Shown: piece after piece, positions 1-7,181 of the stretch | How positions within the stretch are numbered: the stretch's first letter is position 1 | Layout of the letters: every line of letters begins with the position of its first letter | DNA from: a bacterium | GTDB lineage: Bacteria; Vulcanimicrobiota; Xenobia; Xenobiales; Xenobiaceae | Direction: 5' to 3' | NCBI GenBank assembly: GCA_017444045.1 | Contig: JAFSXO010000031.1 | Location: forward strand, 1-23,495 | Length of the DNA stretch: 23,495 nucleotides | Made by a program: the position numbers and the translations under genes | Notes under the pieces: generated by a model | Databases searched by the model: none | What the model was told of the DNA's origin: nothing | Seen by the model: only the letters and a program-made list of their open reading frames with translations

Positions 1-19
1 CAAGCTGAGCTACACCCCG
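1..19 (-). tRNA. Partial tRNA gene (5' end only), probably tRNA-Pro-like
   Basis: Read on the minus strand, this is the first 19 nt of a tRNA: acceptor 5' strand CGGGGTG, then TA and the start of the D arm. Bases 1-20 are identical to bases 139-158, the 5' end of the complete tRNA-Pro downstream in the window. The anticodon lies outside the window, so the identity is not proven. A second tRNA-Pro, or a related tRNA sharing this half, is likely. It lies 3' of the complete gene in the same orientation, so the two may be co-transcribed. Confidence 0.75.
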
Positions 20-49
20 AGATAATTTATAAACTTGTACGGGCACGGC

Positions 50-73
50 CTGAGGCGGAAAATACCGCCTCAG
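50..73. other. Inverted repeat between the two tRNA genes
   Basis: A perfect 9-bp inverted repeat, CTGAGGCGG (50-58) and CCGCCTCAG (65-73), encloses a 6-nt loop. It sits 7 bp from the CCA end of the complete tRNA. No T-run follows the stem on the minus strand, so it is not a standard intrinsic terminator. A processing signal for a tRNA precursor is possible but unproven. Confidence 0.6.
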
Positions 74-79
74 ACGCTG

Positions 80-157
80 TGGTCGGAGTGCCCGGATTTG
101 AACCGGGGGCCTCTAACGCCCCATGCTAGCGCTCTATCCAAGCTGAGCTACACCCCG
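80..157 (-). tRNA. tRNA-Pro (anticodon GGG)
   Basis: The minus strand folds as a complete cloverleaf. The acceptor stem is CGGGGTG with CACTCCG (one G-U pair), A is the discriminator base, and CCA is encoded in the gene. The D arm is GCTC...GAGC. The anticodon stem CTAGC/GTTAG encloses loop ATGGGGC, giving anticodon GGG, which reads CCC. The T arm CCCGG/CCGGG has loop TTCAAAT. The first base is C, as in bacterial tRNA-Pro. It is transcribed from the promoter at 168-196 toward the partial tRNA at 1-19. Confidence 0.95.
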
Positions 158-167
158 AACGCGCAGT

Positions 168-196
168 ATTCTAACACATAATTTGCAATAATGCAA
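168..196 (-). promoter_or_regulatory. Sigma70-type promoter for the tRNA genes
   Basis: On the minus strand there is TTGCAT (196-191), a 17-nt spacer, and TAGAAT (173-168). The -10 ends 10 nt before the tRNA 5' end. Spacing and hexamers match a vegetative promoter well, and GC-rich bases lie just downstream of the -10. This is a sequence match only; no start site is known. Confidence 0.75.
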
Positions 197-463
197 GGGG
201 GACGGATCCATAATGCCGTTTATTTAGCGCTGGCCAGTCTGACAGTATTATGGCTTACTCAACGCACTTTCGCGGCACTTAGATCATTTATCCATTCCTA
301 GGGGGAAAATATATGCTCAGGCCAGAATTTAATTAAGTTAAGTGATATTAAGTAGCTTAAAGCAAATATAGCTGCAAATAAAGCAATGCCGGTAACTTAG
401 CGTCAGCTAGCCTAACAGTATTAAGTTACTGGCACTAATAAAGAGAAAGAGATTAAGCGTAGA
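197..463. other. Intergenic region upstream of the pilin gene
   Basis: No coding sequence is apparent between the tRNA promoter and the pilin gene. The stretch is AT-rich with several runs resembling 'attaagt'. No convincing -35/-10 pair for the pilin was found. The one clear structure is the long inverted repeat at 387-434. Confidence 0.6.
387..434 (+). promoter_or_regulatory. Long stem-loop in the leader of the pilin gene
   Basis: Arm 387-399 (TGCCGGTAACTTA) and arm 422-434 (TAAGTTACTGGCA) pair over 13 bp. The only non-Watson-Crick position, 391 with 430, would be a G-U pair in RNA. The loop is 22 nt. The structure ends 29 nt before the pilin ATG and is not followed by a T-run, so it is not an intrinsic terminator. 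It could be an operator or an mRNA leader structure; its role is inferred from position only. Confidence 0.55.
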
Positions 464-928
464 ATGATGACAAACAGATTGGGCAACAGGCAACTGGGCT
501 TCACCTTGATCGAGATGATGATAGTTGTTTTAATTATCGGCATCCTTGCCGCGGTAGCGATTCCCTCTGTATTGAAGGCCCGCTCCGAGGCCAAGCTTAC
601 TGCCTGCGAAGAGAATATTATGAGCATTGTCAATGCCGAAGCGCTGTATTTTACCTCGCACACCAGCTACGCAACTATGGCTCAGCTTGTCGACGGCGAG
701 TATTTGAAAAAGGAGCCCAAATGTCCCGCTTCAGGAGGGAGCTACACTCTGGATATGGCCACTCCCGACGGACTGACTGCGCCGACCAACTACACCATAT
801 CGTGCACAGGCGCCCATCCTGGTCTGCAGCCTGGATTCCCGAAATATAACCGCTCCTTTGGCCGCGTTGTGGAAAGCCCCAGCGATATACCCAGCAACGG
901 TGGCGGTGGTGAGGGAGATAGCCGATAG
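464..928 (+). CDS. Type IV pilin / type II secretion pseudopilin
   Basis: This 154-residue protein has a class III prepilin signal. A 12-residue positively charged leader ends in Gly12 and is followed by FTLIEMM. The prepilin peptidase would cut between G12 and F13, leaving Glu17 as the conserved Glu5 of the mature pilin. A hydrophobic alpha1 helix follows (about residues 13-36). The C-terminal globular domain has Cys87 and Cys114, which may form a disulfide; Cys48 is extra. Length and the 'CP..GG.Y' pattern resemble GspG/PilA-like proteins. The tail from about 140 is Gly/Ser-rich. No other pilus gene is nearby, so major pilin versus minor or secretion pseudopilin cannot be decided. Two adjacent ATGs (464 and 467) are possible starts, and upstream there is only a loose purine-rich stretch. 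Confidence 0.9.
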   Translation: MMTNRLGNRQLGFTLIEMMIVVLIIGILAAVAIPSVLKARSEAKLTACEENIMSIVNAEALYFTSHTSYATMAQLVDGEYLKKEPKCPASGGSYTLDMATPDGLTAPTNYTISCTGAHPGLQPGFPKYNRSFGRVVESPSDIPSNGGGGEGDSR

Positions 929-959
929 AATTCCGCACATTGCAGCGCTGTTTACAGGC

Positions 960-1005
960 TTGCCGGAACTCTCTGCCAACCGCTAGGAGGTTCCGGCAAT
1001 TTTTT
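960..1005 (+). terminator. Intrinsic terminator of the pilin gene
   Basis: A perfect 10-bp stem (960-969 TTGCCGGAAC with 990-999 GTTCCGGCAA) and a 20-nt loop are followed by six T (1000-1005). It starts 31 nt after the pilin stop. The T-run overlaps the last codon of the convergent glycosyltransferase. On the minus strand no T-run follows, so it should work mainly for the plus strand. Confidence 0.9.
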
Positions 1006-1747
1006 ATATATTCCACGTGTTCAGGATGCGGGCCGCGCACATATGCAACAGGGTGCGCACCGCGGTGCGGGGATTGCAGCCGGCCGCTTTGCCGCTTCTG
1101 CGCGGCAGATGGCCGATGTGCACCTCGGTATAGCTGAGCCCCTTGCGGTGGGCTTTATATAATATCTCCACGGGCAGGCACAAATCGCGCGAGCGGAATT
1201 CTCCCTTCAGCGCGGTGCGGCTGTACAGCACCACAGAATCCACATCGTAAACCCTGAGCTGCCACATGACGCGCACCAGCCAGTTGAAACCGCCAGAGGC
1301 CAGCCGGCGCCATATAGAATCGCATCTGGGAATGCGCCGCCCGATTACGATATTGTACTCTCTGGCCTGCCAGAGCTTGACCAGCTCCGAAGCGGCGATC
1401 TGGTTATCCGCCGGCCAAAAGGCTACCCAATGCCCGCGGGATTCGCGGTAAAGCCGCTGCAGGCTGCCGCCCACTCCTAAATTTTTGGCATTGGTAAGCA
1501 CGCGAAGATACGGATACTGCGTCTGCAGATAGCGCAGAACTGGCAGAGTGTTGTCGCTGCTGCCGTCATCGCAGACAACGATCTCGTAGGCAGAAGCCAG
1601 CTTAGCGCAGACCTCGTCCAGCCCTCTGATCACCTCGTGCAGGGTCCACTCCTCGTTGAACGCCGGTATAACCACGGAGATCACCGGAAGCGTCTCATCG
1701 GCTAGTTCAGCACAGTCCGCTGAGATTGTATTTACATTCTCAGCCAT
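1004..1747 (-). CDS. Family 2 glycosyltransferase
   Basis: This 247-residue GT-A fold protein has VVIPAFNEE (25-33), the nucleotide-binding DDGSSDNT (60-67), and NLGVGGS (89-95). These are typical of the polyprenyl-phosphate mannosyl/glucosyltransferase-like GT2 group. The position of the usual DxD metal motif reads WPADNQ (111-116), so only one Asp is present; related GT2 subfamilies also carry a PADxQ form. No membrane spans follow, so the enzyme is probably cytoplasmic or peripheral. The ATG lies 4 nt after the TAA of the radical SAM gene, in the order ATATAAGGCAATG, so translation is likely coupled. Donor and acceptor are unknown. A role in making a lipid-linked or cell-surface sugar is inference. 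Confidence 0.88.
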   Translation of the reverse strand: MAENVNTISADCAELADETLPVISVVIPAFNEEWTLHEVIRGLDEVCAKLASAYEIVVCDDGSSDNTLPVLRYLQTQYPYLRVLTNAKNLGVGGSLQRLYRESRGHWVAFWPADNQIAASELVKLWQAREYNIVIGRRIPRCDSIWRRLASGGFNWLVRVMWQLRVYDVDSVVLYSRTALKGEFRSRDLCLPVEILYKAHRKGLSYTEVHIGHLPRRSGKAAGCNPRTAVRTLLHMCAARILNTWNI

Positions 1748-1751
1748 TGCC

Positions 1752-3209
1752 TTATATGCTCTTGCCGGCAGCCTTTAGCAGCTGCAGCTTGGCTATTGCC
1801 AAACCGCCCTGAGCGATGCGCTTCACGGCATTCATATTCGTGCAGCGCGCCAGACTGTGATAAATCTTTACGGGATCGAAGTAGAAGGCTCGGTTGACCT
1901 TCTTGAAGGCATCCAAAAGCTCCTCGCGGCTCATATACTGGTTCCACATAGTGGGAATCTCTGCTGCCCTTTCGGGAGTGGGATCGAGCATGAAGCGCTC
2001 CCAGATCTGCTCGTCCCAAAGCCCCAGCTCAGCGCCCTTCTTCCACAGCGGAGTATCGGGATAGGGGCTGGTAATGGCGTAAACCGCAAAGGCGGGATCG
2101 AGCTGGCGCACAAATTCTACGGTCTTCATTATCTCGGCAAAGTCTTTGTCGGCTGGGGTGCCTATCATTATGTAGGCAATGCCCAGCATATCCAGCTCCT
2201 TGCACCACTTAAACACCTGGCGGCATTTTTCCAGATCCATAACGGTCTTATTGAGGGCTCTAAGCCCTTCCTCTGTGCCGTTCTCCACGCCGAAGTGGCC
2301 GCGCTCGCAGCCCGCCTGCTTGGCTATTTTCAGCATCTCATAGGTGGTGTTGCGGATAGTGCCCTTGAAAGCCCAGCTCATCTTTACGCCGCGGCGCAGA
2401 ATCTCGTTGGATATGTCGATAACCCGATGGGTGGGAGCATTAAAAATATCGTCGACGAAGAGCACCTCTTCGATGCCCATCTCCTTGCAGACGATCATTT
2501 CGTCGACAATATCCTTGGGCGGGCGCATAGCAAACGCCGAGGTAGACAGGCAGAAGTTGCAGCCGTTGGGACAGCCACGCGAGGTAACAATGGTGGTGGC
2601 CAGAAGCCCGTTCATGCCCGGGGTATAATAGTCGCGCAGGTTTATGCCCGTACGGTCGGGGAAGGGGAAACGCGAAAGGTCGCGATTGATCGGGCGCTCA
2701 CCGTTGCGGTGCACCACGCCCTCGCTGTCCCTATAATAAACGCCCAGCACCTCTTCGGGGCGGCGCTTTCCGGTCAGGGTTTCCAGCCATTCGGCAAAGG
2801 GCTCCTCACCGTCGCGCTCAAATACGATTGCATCCACACCGCTCAACGAGATAGCCTCTTCTCTGAAATGCATGGCATGAGGGCCGCCCAAGACCACATG
2901 CGTCTCGGGATTGAGCTTTTTGGCTATTTTTACGCAGGCGTGAACGTCGATGAGATTGTGGGTCATAGCGGTAAGCCCCACAACATCGGGCGCGTAAGCG
3001 CGAATGCGCTCTTCTATCTCTTTCAGGCCGATAAGATCGCAGTTTGGGTCCATGATCTTTACGTCATAATCGGTATACTTTTTGAGATAGGCCGAAAGAT
3101 ACATTATGCCCTGAGGAGGGAACAGATGCTGATCTTTGCCGTTAAAAATATCCGGCACCCCGCACCAAATTGAATTCAGGCGTGGCGGGTTGATCAATAG
3201 GACCTTCAT
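1752..3209 (-). CDS. B12-binding-domain radical SAM enzyme
   Basis: This 485-residue protein has an N-terminal cobalamin-binding-like domain (about 1-145; LINPPR near the start, LGGPH at 107-111). A radical SAM core follows with CPNGCNFC, giving the CxxxCxxC cluster ligands Cys213, Cys217 and Cys220. The DxHxxG base-off B12 motif is not seen, as in many radical SAM enzymes of this class. The family includes BchE-type cyclases, hopanoid-modifying enzymes and C- or P-methylases, so the reaction cannot be assigned. The ATG is supported by AGGAG 8 nt upstream. Overlap-spaced with the downstream glycosyltransferase, it may act on the same lipid or glycan product (inference). It needs low oxygen for its 4Fe-4S cluster. 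Confidence 0.9.
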   Translation of the reverse strand: MKVLLINPPRLNSIWCGVPDIFNGKDQHLFPPQGIMYLSAYLKKYTDYDVKIMDPNCDLIGLKEIEERIRAYAPDVVGLTAMTHNLIDVHACVKIAKKLNPETHVVLGGPHAMHFREEAISLSGVDAIVFERDGEEPFAEWLETLTGKRRPEEVLGVYYRDSEGVVHRNGERPINRDLSRFPFPDRTGINLRDYYTPGMNGLLATTIVTSRGCPNGCNFCLSTSAFAMRPPKDIVDEMIVCKEMGIEEVLFVDDIFNAPTHRVIDISNEILRRGVKMSWAFKGTIRNTTYEMLKIAKQAGCERGHFGVENGTEEGLRALNKTVMDLEKCRQVFKWCKELDMLGIAYIMIGTPADKDFAEIMKTVEFVRQLDPAFAVYAITSPYPDTPLWKKGAELGLWDEQIWERFMLDPTPERAAEIPTMWNQYMSREELLDAFKKVNRAFYFDPVKIYHSLARCTNMNAVKRIAQGGLAIAKLQLLKAAGKSI

Positions 3210-3302
3210 AATTATCTCCTAAGCATAATGCGCAATATAATAAAAGTTATATAATTCTTTATCTTTTTGCTTATCCTGCATTAGTATGCGCCATTGCACG
3301 AC

Positions 3303-3390
3303 GAACCAGCTCCGCGCCTGGCGCATCGGTGCGCGGCTAAGCCATGCCAGAGCAGAATCTGGGACAGCTGCAATGATCGCAAACGCCACT
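3303..3390 (+). repeat. Degenerate copy of the window's intergenic repeat family (copy D)
   Basis: By eye this aligns with the copy at 7182-7287. Its first 24 nt (from AACCAGCTCCGCG) differ at only 3 positions from the copy on the minus strand at 12810. The next 20 nt match the 7182 copy at about 15 of 20. The end (ATGATCGCAAACGCCACT) resembles the right end of the 22111 copy with small gaps. The middle is shorter than in the better copies. It fills the gap between fpg and the radical SAM gene. Confidence 0.5.
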
Positions 3391-3434
3391 GTCTGTTCCG
3401 CGCAGCAGCTGAAAATGACCCAAACGGCACCTGC

Positions 3435-4319
3435 CTAGCTCTGGCAGCGCGGGCACCAGGTTGAAGTGCGCCCGCCCAGGGTGCATTTTTCCAGTACCGT
3501 CCCGCACTTATAGCAGGCCGACCCATAGCGCCCGTACACCTGCAGGCTGTTCTGGTTGCTGCCCGGATGGCCCGAGCTGTCGCGGTAGTCGGAAAAGGTA
3601 GTTCCGCGGTTGGCTATCGACTGCAGCAGCATGGGCGGAATAAAGGCCGCCAGGCTGGCGATCTCAGCGGGAGCTAAGGAATTGGCGGGACGGCTGGGGC
3701 AGATGCCGCAGCCGAATAGGGCTTCATCGGCGTAAATATTGCCCAGGCCGCAGACTACGCTCTGATCTAGCAGCACTGTCTTTATAGCCCGCGAGGTTTT
3801 GGCTAAGGCCTTGAGCAGATGCGCTTCCAGCTCCTGCGGACAGGCCAGCGGGTCCGGGCCTAAGCTGCGCAGCTCTTCAGCGCTGTCTGCCTCAGCGCGG
3901 GGATAGGCGATCCAGCGCCCAAAGCGGCGGATATCGCGGTAGCACAGCATGGTGCCGTCGCTGTGTTCAATAACTATATGGGTATGCTTGTCCGGCGCAT
4001 GCTGAGCGGCGCGCTGCAGCCCCGTTACGGGATGAACGCTGAACTGCCCATCGTCCTGCAGCTTGGGATCGCGAAATGTAAGCTGCCCGGTCATGCCCAG
4101 GCGCACCAGCAGGGTAACCTTCTCTAAGTCGATGATGAGGATCTTGCCGATGCGCCTCACCTGATCGTATGTTTCGCCGGCGACAGCATCGGCTATGCAG
4201 GTATCGAGATGCGATACGCACATCTTCTGGATGGAAGCAACGGCTTTAGCGATTCTGCGCCCGGGCAGCACCTCGGCCAGCCCGCGTCTGATAGTCTCAA
4301 CTTCTGGCAATTCTGGCAT
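3435..4319 (-). CDS. mutM: Formamidopyrimidine-DNA glycosylase (Fpg/MutM)
   Basis: This bifunctional base-excision repair enzyme removes 8-oxoguanine and FapyG and cuts the abasic site. The start is fixed by the chemistry: after Met removal, Pro2 is the Schiff-base nucleophile, followed by Glu3 in MPELPEVE. Lys59 in RRIGK matches the conserved beta-clamp lysine. The helix-two-turn-helix signature LGNIYADE is at 192-199. The C-terminal zinc finger uses Cys269, Cys272, Cys289 and Cys292, with the DNA-contacting Arg in GGRTSTWCP. At 294 residues it is slightly longer than the usual ~270, with extra sequence around 86-108. No good ribosome site is visible upstream. The gene appears monocistronic. 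Confidence 0.97.
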   Translation of the reverse strand: MPELPEVETIRRGLAEVLPGRRIAKAVASIQKMCVSHLDTCIADAVAGETYDQVRRIGKILIIDLEKVTLLVRLGMTGQLTFRDPKLQDDGQFSVHPVTGLQRAAQHAPDKHTHIVIEHSDGTMLCYRDIRRFGRWIAYPRAEADSAEELRSLGPDPLACPQELEAHLLKALAKTSRAIKTVLLDQSVVCGLGNIYADEALFGCGICPSRPANSLAPAEIASLAAFIPPMLLQSIANRGTTFSDYRDSSGHPGSNQNSLQVYGRYGSACYKCGTVLEKCTLGGRTSTWCPRCQS

Positions 4320-4410
4320 AATGCAGAGATCATAAGCTGTCAGCGCTTAAAGGTCAAGGCAGGAACCCGGCAGGCCAGAGCTTGGCGACCGGTGACAAAA
4401 AAGCAGGAGT

Positions 4411-4463
4411 AAAGCCCAGATTAAGTGTATAAGCACTGCTGGTTTTTATACCCATTGGGCTTT
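4411..4463 (+). promoter_or_regulatory. Nested stem-loop upstream of the carboxyltransferase gene
   Basis: Outer arms AAAGCCCA (4411-4418) and TGGGCTTT (4456-4463) pair over 8 bp. Inside them GTATAA (4427-4432) pairs with TTATAC (4446-4451). The structure ends 46 nt before the ATG at 4510. It is not followed by a T-run. It may be part of the mRNA leader or a DNA operator; the role is not known. Confidence 0.4.
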
Positions 4464-4509
4464 CAATTAAGTAAATTGATTGTGTTATAGAGGAGATTGA
4501 AATCGAGAT

Positions 4510-6060
4510 ATGAGTTGGGCCAGAGCTATCAAAGACCTAGAAGCACGGCGCCAAAAGGCACAGGCCGGCGGGGGAGCATCGCGCATAGAGAGACAGCACA
4601 AGCAGGGCAAAATGACCGCCCGCGAGCGCATTAATGTTTTGCTCGATCCAGGGTCCTTCGTAGAGATCGACACCCTGGTGGAATCGCGCATCGACGATTT
4701 TGATCTCGACAAGCGCCACTGCACGGGCGACGGTGTTGTCGTAGGCTACGGCACTATCGAAGGCCGCCGCGTTTTCGTCAGCAGTGAGGATTTCACGGTT
4801 ATCGGCGGCACCCTGGGTGAGGCCCATGCCCAAAAGATACTCCACGTGCAGGATCTGGCCCTGGAAAACCGCTGTCCCATAATCTGCATCAATGACAGCG
4901 GCGGCGCCCGCATAGAAGAGGGCATCCATTCTCTGAGCGGCTACGGCGGCATGTTCCTGCGCCACACCAAGGCTTCAGGGGTTATCCCCCAAATTGCCGT
5001 TATCTTAGGACCCTGCTCGGGAGGTGCCTGCTACGCGCCGGCCATCTGCGACTACATATTCATGGTGCGCAATACCTCCAAAATGTTTATTACCGGTCCG
5101 AACGTGGTCAAAACCGTGCTGTTTGAAGAGGTAACTGTCGAAGAGCTGGGCGGAGCCGACATCCACGCCACAAAAAGCGGCGTTTCCCATTTCACCTACG
5201 ATGATGAAAAGGACTGCCTGAACGGAGTTCGCCGCCTGCTTTCCTATCTACCCAGCAGCTTTGCCGATCAGCCTCCGCAGGTCACCGCCTCTGCCGCCAT
5301 ACCCGATCTTTCCTATAAGCTCCAGGACATTGTGCCCGACAGTGCCCGCGCCTCTTACGATGTCAAGGATGTAATCAGCTGCCTGGCCGATCCGGATTCC
5401 TTTATGGAGGTGCAGAAGGACTTTGCCCGCAACGCCGTAGTGGGCTTTGCCCGCCTTAACGGGCAGTCTGTCGGCATTGTGGCGAACCAGTGCGCCAATC
5501 TGGCCGGTTCCCTGGACGTAAACGCCTCTGACAAGATAGCCCGCTTTGTGCGCTGCTGCGACTGCTTCGGCATTCCCCTGGTGACGTTAGTCGATGTGCC
5601 CGCCTTCCTGCCTGGCACAGCCCAGGAGCACAGCGGCATCATCCGCCACGGCGCGAAAATTCTCTTCGCCTATTCCGAGGCTACAGTGCCCAAAATCAGC
5701 CTGATTATGCGCAAGGCCTACGGCGGTGCCTATATCGCCATGAATTCTCAGGCTATGGGCGCCGATTACGTATTTGCATGGCCGATCGCCGAGATCGCGG
5801 TTATGGGAGCCGACGGCGCGGTGAATATCGCTTTTAAACGCAAAATAGAAGCCGCCGATGAGCCAGAGCTTATGCGCCAGTACTGCAAGCAGCAATACGA
5901 GGACCGCTTCCTAAATCCGTATGTTGCGGCTTCGCGCGGCTATATTACTGAGGTCATAAAGCCGGAAGAGACGCGCAGCTCCCTAATTAAAGCGCTGGCC
6001 AATCTAAAGGGCAAATGCGCTATGCCCGTACCCAAGAAGCACGGCAATATTCCTCTTTAG
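4510..6060 (+). CDS. Biotin-dependent acyl-CoA carboxyltransferase (PccB/MmdA family)
   Basis: This 516-residue protein spans the full crotonase-type carboxyltransferase dimer fold. The N-half oxyanion-hole motifs are INDSGGARIEEG (127-138) and GPCSGGACYAPA (167-178). The C-half biotin/acyl-CoA motifs are FLPGTAQEHSGIIRHGAK (366-383) and RKAYGGAYIAM (401-411). The terminus KKHGNIPL is typical of propionyl-CoA carboxylase beta and methylmalonyl-CoA decarboxylase alpha subunits. No biotin carrier, biotin carboxylase or Na+-pump subunit lies nearby, so the direction (carboxylase or decarboxylase) is undecided. Ile409 occupies the GGAY-x-M position, where many propionyl-CoA enzymes have Asp. AGGAG lies 14 nt before the ATG, a rather long spacing. 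Confidence 0.93.
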   Translation: MSWARAIKDLEARRQKAQAGGGASRIERQHKQGKMTARERINVLLDPGSFVEIDTLVESRIDDFDLDKRHCTGDGVVVGYGTIEGRRVFVSSEDFTVIGGTLGEAHAQKILHVQDLALENRCPIICINDSGGARIEEGIHSLSGYGGMFLRHTKASGVIPQIAVILGPCSGGACYAPAICDYIFMVRNTSKMFITGPNVVKTVLFEEVTVEELGGADIHATKSGVSHFTYDDEKDCLNGVRRLLSYLPSSFADQPPQVTASAAIPDLSYKLQDIVPDSARASYDVKDVISCLADPDSFMEVQKDFARNAVVGFARLNGQSVGIVANQCANLAGSLDVNASDKIARFVRCCDCFGIPLVTLVDVPAFLPGTAQEHSGIIRHGAKILFAYSEATVPKISLIMRKAYGGAYIAMNSQAMGADYVFAWPIAEIAVMGADGAVNIAFKRKIEAADEPELMRQYCKQQYEDRFLNPYVAASRGYITEVIKPEETRSSLIKALANLKGKCAMPVPKKHGNIPL

Positions 6061-6090
6061 TTCGCCGTATACTTTGGTTCTTAGTGCTTT

Positions 6091-7098
6091 TTAGTTCTTG
6101 GCGCTGTCCAGTCGGCGCAGCGCCAGGAGCACGGCACTGCCCACGGCCGAAAGGCTGTCAGCAGAAAGCTTGTCCATAGTATCCCCGGCGGTGTGCCAGT
6201 AGGCGGGGGACACGCCGCCTTCGAACGAGCCAAAGCCCGTCACATCTACGGCGGGGATGCCCAGCTGTATAAACGGCAGATGATCGTCTTCTATCGCCGT
6301 AAAGCGGCTGCCGGGGAAATACGCCGTCAGATTAAGGTCTCTGGCGGCCGCATTAAGCGCATTTTTCAGCTCGGACGAGGAAAAATAATCGTCGGTTACC
6401 TGAAGCTTCGCGTCTCCCACCATATCCAGGATAAAGACCGCCTTTATCGACCTGGCTAGCCCATTTTTGGCAGCTTCCTGCGCATAATAGCGGCTCCCGT
6501 AAAGGCTGTCCTGTGGGTTCCAGCGCCGCACGGCCTCTTCTCCGTCAAAGAATACAAATTTCAGCCCGTGGCGCAGCGGCTTTTTGGCCAGCATTCTGGC
6601 CATCTCTACGTCTACGGCCACTCCCGAGGCTCCGTCATTGGCGCCCACAAATGCGCAATCGGGCAGAAGCTTGGTATCGTAATGCGCTCCCACGAGATAT
6701 TCGCCAGGCTGGCTGCCGGGCCAGGACGCGATCACGTTGCGCATAGAGACGGAACCGTTAGGGGTTTGGGCAGTAAAGTCCTGATAATCAGTTTTATAGC
6801 CGTAAGCGCTGAGCTTCTTGCGCAGATCAGCGGCAAGCTGGCGCAAAGCGTCACTGCCCGCGGGGCGCGGCCCCAGAGCAACCTGGCAGGCAGCATATTC
6901 CAGAGCTGACTTCCCGTCAATTATTTCGGCATCGTCTGTACATGGCTGAGCTGTGCTTGCCTGAGAGCTGCCCGCGCCCGCCGAACCGCCGGGATCTGCC
7001 CCTGGCAGGCTGATCGCATCTCTGCACCCAGTAAGGCTTATTGCCGCCAGCAATCCCCATACCGCTAAATGTGTTTTCACAATACTTTTGATTATCAT
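6091..7098 (-). CDS. Lipoprotein of the M28 / glutaminyl-peptide cyclotransferase type
   Basis: From the ATG at 7098 the protein is 335 residues and begins with a lipoprotein signal peptide ending in LTGC (Cys25). A GTG at 7146 would add 16 residues before the signal and is less likely. The zinc-hydrolase fold shows GAHYDTK (His139, Asp141), GANDGASG (Asp155), FFDGEEA (Glu187, Glu188), ILDMVGD, DDHLPF (271-276) and YWHTAGDT (His302). The stretch DGEEA..W.PQDSLYGSR and the later WHT closely match animal and bacterial glutaminyl cyclases, where Asp, Glu and His bind a single zinc. It probably forms N-terminal pyroglutamate on exported peptides; an aminopeptidase role remains possible. It is convergent with the carboxyltransferase gene, 30 nt apart. 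Confidence 0.87.
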   Translation of the reverse strand: MIIKSIVKTHLAVWGLLAAISLTGCRDAISLPGADPGGSAGAGSSQASTAQPCTDDAEIIDGKSALEYAACQVALGPRPAGSDALRQLAADLRKKLSAYGYKTDYQDFTAQTPNGSVSMRNVIASWPGSQPGEYLVGAHYDTKLLPDCAFVGANDGASGVAVDVEMARMLAKKPLRHGLKFVFFDGEEAVRRWNPQDSLYGSRYYAQEAAKNGLARSIKAVFILDMVGDAKLQVTDDYFSSSELKNALNAAARDLNLTAYFPGSRFTAIEDDHLPFIQLGIPAVDVTGFGSFEGGVSPAYWHTAGDTMDKLSADSLSAVGSAVLLALRRLDSAKN

Positions 7099-7181
7099 CG
7101 TATCCAATTCTATTCTATGCACACAAATAAGCAATAGCCAAGACACTTAAATCAGTCTCTTTAACATATATAGCCTTATAT

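Noticed and set aside
1857..3173. Long open frame (438 codons) antisense to the radical SAM gene
   Set aside because: It lies wholly inside a gene with clear family motifs on the other strand, its translation matches no fold I know, and the codon bias of the real gene explains the absence of stops.
6061..6090. Terminator between the convergent carboxyltransferase and cyclotransferase genes
   Set aside because: The 30-nt gap has T-rich stretches but no convincing stem.
7096..7146. GTG at 7146 as start of the cyclotransferase-like gene
   Set aside because: It would put 16 residues before a complete lipoprotein signal peptide; ATG at 7098 gives a normal signal with Cys25.
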